A stretch of DNA of 64,000 nt from Terriglobia bacterium (GTDB lineage: Bacteria; Acidobacteriota; Terriglobia; Acidiferrales; UBA7541). The first letter of the stretch is position 1, and each line of letters starts with the position of its first letter. A program made the translations under genes and the position numbers. Shown here piece after piece: positions 60,881 to 64,000 of this stretch. Under the pieces are notes generated by a model. That model did not search any database and was not told where the DNA came from. It saw only the letters and a list, made by a program, of their open reading frames with translations. The DNA is taken from contig JAIQEW010000011.1 of the NCBI GenBank assembly GCA_020073605.1, positions 1 to 64,000 of the forward strand. The letters are read 5' to 3'.

Positions 60881-61465
60881 CTAGATCGGCCGCGATTTCC
60901 CCAGGCGCGGCAAGAATCCCGGAACGCGGCGGCAATAGTCCTCGTACACCTGCGCAAATCTAGCGCGAAGCTCGCGCTCCTCAAGAGCAATTGCGATTCG
61001 CGTGAGCAGCAGCCATATGCCGGCTACGACCCACATCACGCGAGTCCCCGCAAGAAGACAGGCTCCGAGAATCGCCAGGAACGAGCCCACGTAGCGCGGG
61101 TGTCGGATTCGAGCGTAAATGCCATGTTGCGCCAGCTCGCCGCCGCCCGACAGCTCCGTTTGTCCCACCAGCCGGGCGCCACCCAGATCGCGGCGCACGC
61201 GCCAGAAAATCCAGCCTTCGAACGCAATAAGAACGAGACCGGCGACCATCGCCCACACGGAGGGCCAGCTGGGGCGGAAAAGCTCATGCCGATAGACCGC
61301 CATCGCGCCGGTAACCGGAGGCCAAGAGAACAGCAACCCTGTGATGTACGCGGCCTTTCGATGGCGTCGCCAGAAACCAACCCGCGGGTGGACGACAAAC
61401 CAGTAGAGCGGAATCGGCAGATTGAGAAAGAGCACGAGCGCCGCGAGCCAGCCGGGGAGAGTCAC
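60881..61465 (-). CDS. Isoprenylcysteine carboxyl methyltransferase-like membrane protein
   Basis: The 194-residue protein has about five helices. The C-terminal catalytic pattern is HGIYARIRHPRYVGSFLA (about 113-130), then EERELRARFAQVYEDYCRRVPGFLPR (about 160-185), with conserved R-H-P-x-Y and E-E; this binds SAM in ICMT and related phospholipid methyltransferases. Bacterial members methylate small lipid-like or protein substrates of unknown identity. It is convergent with the preceding gene and stands alone, 13 kb from the type III PKS operon. Confidence 0.85.
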   Translation of the reverse strand: MTLPGWLAALVLFLNLPIPLYWFVVHPRVGFWRRHRKAAYITGLLFSWPPVTGAMAVYRHELFRPSWPSVWAMVAGLVLIAFEGWIFWRVRRDLGGARLVGQTELSGGGELAQHGIYARIRHPRYVGSFLAILGACLLAGTRVMWVVAGIWLLLTRIAIALEERELRARFAQVYEDYCRRVPGFLPRLGKSRPI

Positions 61466-61634
61466 GCGCGCATGTTAGTAGAAGCCGCGCGGGCGCGACA
61501 GCCTTTTTCGAGCCGCGAAGCGCGGGGCTGATTCGCGTGAATCTCGCCGCGCGGACGCCGGGTGCAACCGTGGCGGCCACGGATATAATGAGAGGCTCAC
61601 GAAACGCGATTCCGTCCGTCGGAGAGAGAATACG

Positions 61635-64000
61635 ATGGCCCAGGCATCCCAGCATTCACGACACTATCCGGCGACGGTTTGGTGCGCATTGCTCTTGTCC
61701 GCCGCTTTGGCGATTCCGTCGGCCGGGCGCGCGGACGAACCCTACGCGCGGAGCCGCGACTACGATTTGCAGGATCTGCGCACGCACCTCTGGTTCGATC
61801 TCGACAAACGAGGCGTGCGGGGCGAAGTGACCGAGAGCGTCGCCGCGCTTCGCGACGGCGTTTCGGAGCTGAAATTCGATTCCGTGGATTTGAAGATCGC
61901 AAACGTGACGGTGGACGGCCGGACGGCGAAGTTTTCGACGACGCCGAAGCAATTGATCGTATCGCTCGACCATCCCGCCGCGCGAGGCGAGCGGCACAGA
62001 GTGTTCATTCAGTATGAAGGCCAGCCGAAGAAGGGCCTCTACTTCATTTTGCCCGACAAGAATTATCCCCAGCAGCCGCGCGAAATCTGGACGCAAGGCG
62101 AGGCGGAGGACACGCGCTACTACATTCCGCTCTACGACTATCCCAACGACCGGACGACGTCGGAGATGCTGCTCACGGTTCCGTCCGCGTGGATCACCGT
62201 TTCAAACGGGCGCCTGGTGGATGTGAAGAACGAATCCGACGGGACGAAGACGTGGGACTGGAAGCAGTCCGAGCCGCTTTCGACCTACCTGCTCACGGCG
62301 GTCGCCGGAGAATTTGCCCAGCGGGAAGACACATGGCGGGGGATGCCGTTGCGGTACGTGGTGCCGCGCGGCGGGGAGTCCACGATCGACCCTACGTTCG
62401 CGCGAACGAAAGAGATGCTCGATCTTTTTTCGAGCAGGCTCGGCGTGCCCTATCCATGGGCGCAGTACGCGCAGACATCCGTCGATGACTTCGTGGCCGG
62501 TGGAATGGAGAACACCAGCGCGACAACGCTGACCGCGCGCGAGCTGGTGAACCCGAAGCTTGCGCCGGAGGACAGGATCGGGGCCGACACCGTGACGTCG
62601 CACGAACTGGCACATCAGTGGTTCGGCGATCTGGTGACGTGCAAGGACTGGGCGAACTTGTGGCTGAATGAAGGCTTCGCGACATTCTTCGAGCATTTCT
62701 GGATGGAGCAGCATTACGGCGCCGACGACGCGGCGTACGAATTCTGGCGGGACCAGAGCCAATGGTTCGTTCAGAAGCGGCTCTATCCCGTACCGATCGT
62801 CAATCGCGAGTTCGACGACTCAACCGAATACGAAGGCAACGTTTACAACAAGAGCGGCTGGGTGCTGCATATGTTGAGGGAAACATTGGGCGACGAGGAT
62901 TTCTTTCGCGGGTTGCGCCATTACCTCGAGACGAACCGCGGACAAAACGTCGTCACCGCCGATCTGCAAAAGGCGATCGAGCAGGCCACTTCCGTCAACG
63001 TGGACAAGTTCTTCCGCCAATGGGTATACGGCGCGGGCGCTCCCCAATTCGAAGTCAGCTACGCGTACGATGCGGGGGCGCACGAGGTGAAGCTGGACGT
63101 CAAACAGACGCAAAAAGTGGAAAAGCTCGTCGGACTGTTCGACGTGCCGGTAGACGTAGAAATCGCCACCGCAGGCAGTCGCGGGACGTACGCAATCCAG
63201 ATCAGCCAGGCAACGCAGAGCTTCACATTCTCCGCGGACAACGCGCCCCTGATGGTGATCTTCGACAAGGGCGACAAGATTTTGAAGACGGCTAACTTCC
63301 AGAAAGATCCGGCCCTGCTTATCTATCAGTTGAAGAACGCGGAGACCGTGCCCGACCGCGCGGATGCGGCGGCCGCGCTCGGCAACGTGCGCAACGATCC
63401 CGATGTGGTCGCGGCGCTGGGCGAGACTGCGCTGCACGATCCCTTCTGGGGGATCCGCGTGGAGGCATTGCGGGCGCTCGGCAGGATCGGAGGTCCGGAC
63501 GCGGAGAAGCAGATACTCGCCGCTGTGAGCAATGAGAAGCCGTGGGTGCGCGACGTCGCCGTGCGCGAACTGGGGAATTTCAAGGATGACGCTTCACTGC
63601 CCCCGCAGCTGGCGGGCATTGCATCGGGCGACGCAGCTTACCGGGTGCGCTCGGCTGCGCTCGCTTCCCTCGCACAGATCAAGGCGCCGAACGCGTTCGA
63701 TGTTCTCGCCGCGGCCGTGAAGACGGACTCGCCGGATGACATGGTGCGCCAGGCGGCGCTCGGCGGATTCGGAGTGCTCGGCGATACACGAGCCATCCCG
63801 ACGCTGTTCGAGTGGTCCACGGCCGGAAAGCCGAAGCAAACGCGCCAGGCGGCAATCGGCGGGATTGCCGGGCTCGACAAGAAAAACAAGGACATCACCG
63901 CGGCGCTACTCTCCTATCTCCACGAACCTTATTTTGATGTGAGACTCGCGGCGATCTTCGCGATCAGCCGGCGGGGCGATCCGGACGCCATCGCGCCGCT
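61635..64000 (+). CDS. M1-family aminopeptidase with C-terminal HEAT repeats (runs off window)
   Basis: From ATG 61635 (GGAGAG upstream) the frame is open to the window end, at least 788 residues. A signal peptide (about 1-32) suggests export. M1 features: the GAMEN-type motif G-G-M-E-N at about 293-297, the zinc site HELAHQWFGD (about 331-340) and the downstream glutamate in LWLNEGFATFFEHF. The catalytic half ends near residue 590, then HEAT-type repeats begin: RADAAAALGNVRNDPDVVAALG, WGIRVEALRALGRIGG, WVRDVAVRELGNF. Exported M1 peptidases with HEAT tails probably digest external peptides. The 3' end is missing. Confidence 0.92.
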   Translation, partial: MAQASQHSRHYPATVWCALLLSAALAIPSAGRADEPYARSRDYDLQDLRTHLWFDLDKRGVRGEVTESVAALRDGVSELKFDSVDLKIANVTVDGRTAKFSTTPKQLIVSLDHPAARGERHRVFIQYEGQPKKGLYFILPDKNYPQQPREIWTQGEAEDTRYYIPLYDYPNDRTTSEMLLTVPSAWITVSNGRLVDVKNESDGTKTWDWKQSEPLSTYLLTAVAGEFAQREDTWRGMPLRYVVPRGGESTIDPTFARTKEMLDLFSSRLGVPYPWAQYAQTSVDDFVAGGMENTSATTLTARELVNPKLAPEDRIGADTVTSHELAHQWFGDLVTCKDWANLWLNEGFATFFEHFWMEQHYGADDAAYEFWRDQSQWFVQKRLYPVPIVNREFDDSTEYEGNVYNKSGWVLHMLRETLGDEDFFRGLRHYLETNRGQNVVTADLQKAIEQATSVNVDKFFRQWVYGAGAPQFEVSYAYDAGAHEVKLDVKQTQKVEKLVGLFDVPVDVEIATAGSRGTYAIQISQATQSFTFSADNAPLMVIFDKGDKILKTANFQKDPALLIYQLKNAETVPDRADAAAALGNVRNDPDVVAALGETALHDPFWGIRVEALRALGRIGGPDAEKQILAAVSNEKPWVRDVAVRELGNFKDDASLPPQLAGIASGDAAYRVRSAALASLAQIKAPNAFDVLAAAVKTDSPDDMVRQAALGGFGVLGDTRAIPTLFEWSTAGKPKQTRQAAIGGIAGLDKKNKDITAALLSYLHEPYFDVRLAAIFAISRRGDPDAIAP

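Overview
The window reads as chromosome from a high-GC Acidobacteriota member, probably an uncultured or soil lineage. The diagnostic genes are an Acidobacteria-type VWFA-related secreted protein, a very large carboxypeptidase-regulatory/TonB-dependent (Oar-like) receptor, a DUF5818 protein, FecR/DUF6600 secreted proteins, a GSGx-rich secreted protein family and abundant unrecognised exported proteins. Species cannot be named from sequence alone.

Layout. 1-7460 is an accessory, repeat-rich stretch: a tRNA-Arg(ACG), decayed tRNA-derived copies, and a 4 kb segment bounded by a 47-bp duplication of the tRNA 3' half that carries a GIY-YIG protein, a lower-GC membrane protein, a 5'-truncated RHS toxin-like fragment with a zincin-like tip and a small exported partner. 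7461-12523 is a trehalose operon (OtsA with a membrane sensor module, OtsB, DUF5752, TreT). 12627-20621 holds a DUF5818 protein and an MdtABC-type RND pump with two different inner-membrane subunits. 20762-24546 is a siroheme/cobalamin gene (SUMT) behind what looks like a cysteine-sensing attenuator, then an NtrB/NtrC-type two-component pair. 24547-25039 contains no protein gene but has two CRP-like operators, a promoter and a terminator that together define a candidate small RNA. 25040-34371 has a PQQ-barrel/cupredoxin protein, a protein with a dead M48-like site, and two tandem FecR/DUF6600 paralogues, the first behind a good sigma-54 promoter. 34420-41104 is an exported-protein operon (TonB receptor and VWFA). 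41398-50892 has proC, a Mop-type molybdate protein, an HD protein, a type III PKS-FAD monooxygenase-YceI operon, a sodium/solute symporter, tiny proteins and a DedA protein. 51112-64000 has an Ig-like lipoprotein, a methyltransferase-bactofilin pair, galT/ydcF, an APC permease, a frameshifted HEAT protein, tadA, tRNA-Ser(CGA), a third FecR protein, an ICMT-family methyltransferase and the start of an M1 aminopeptidase that leaves the window.

How parts connect. Stress physiology (trehalose, exported carbohydrate-type and envelope proteins) dominates. The NtrC-type regulator and the sigma-54 promoter at 29604 show that sigma-54 control is used here, and the perfect CRP-type operator at 24860 shows cyclic-nucleotide-type control of a probable small RNA. 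The two regulatory predictions (Cys-Cys leader peptide attenuator at 20762-20942 and CRP-class-II small RNA at 24664-24897) are the most novel items; both are inferred from sequence geometry only.
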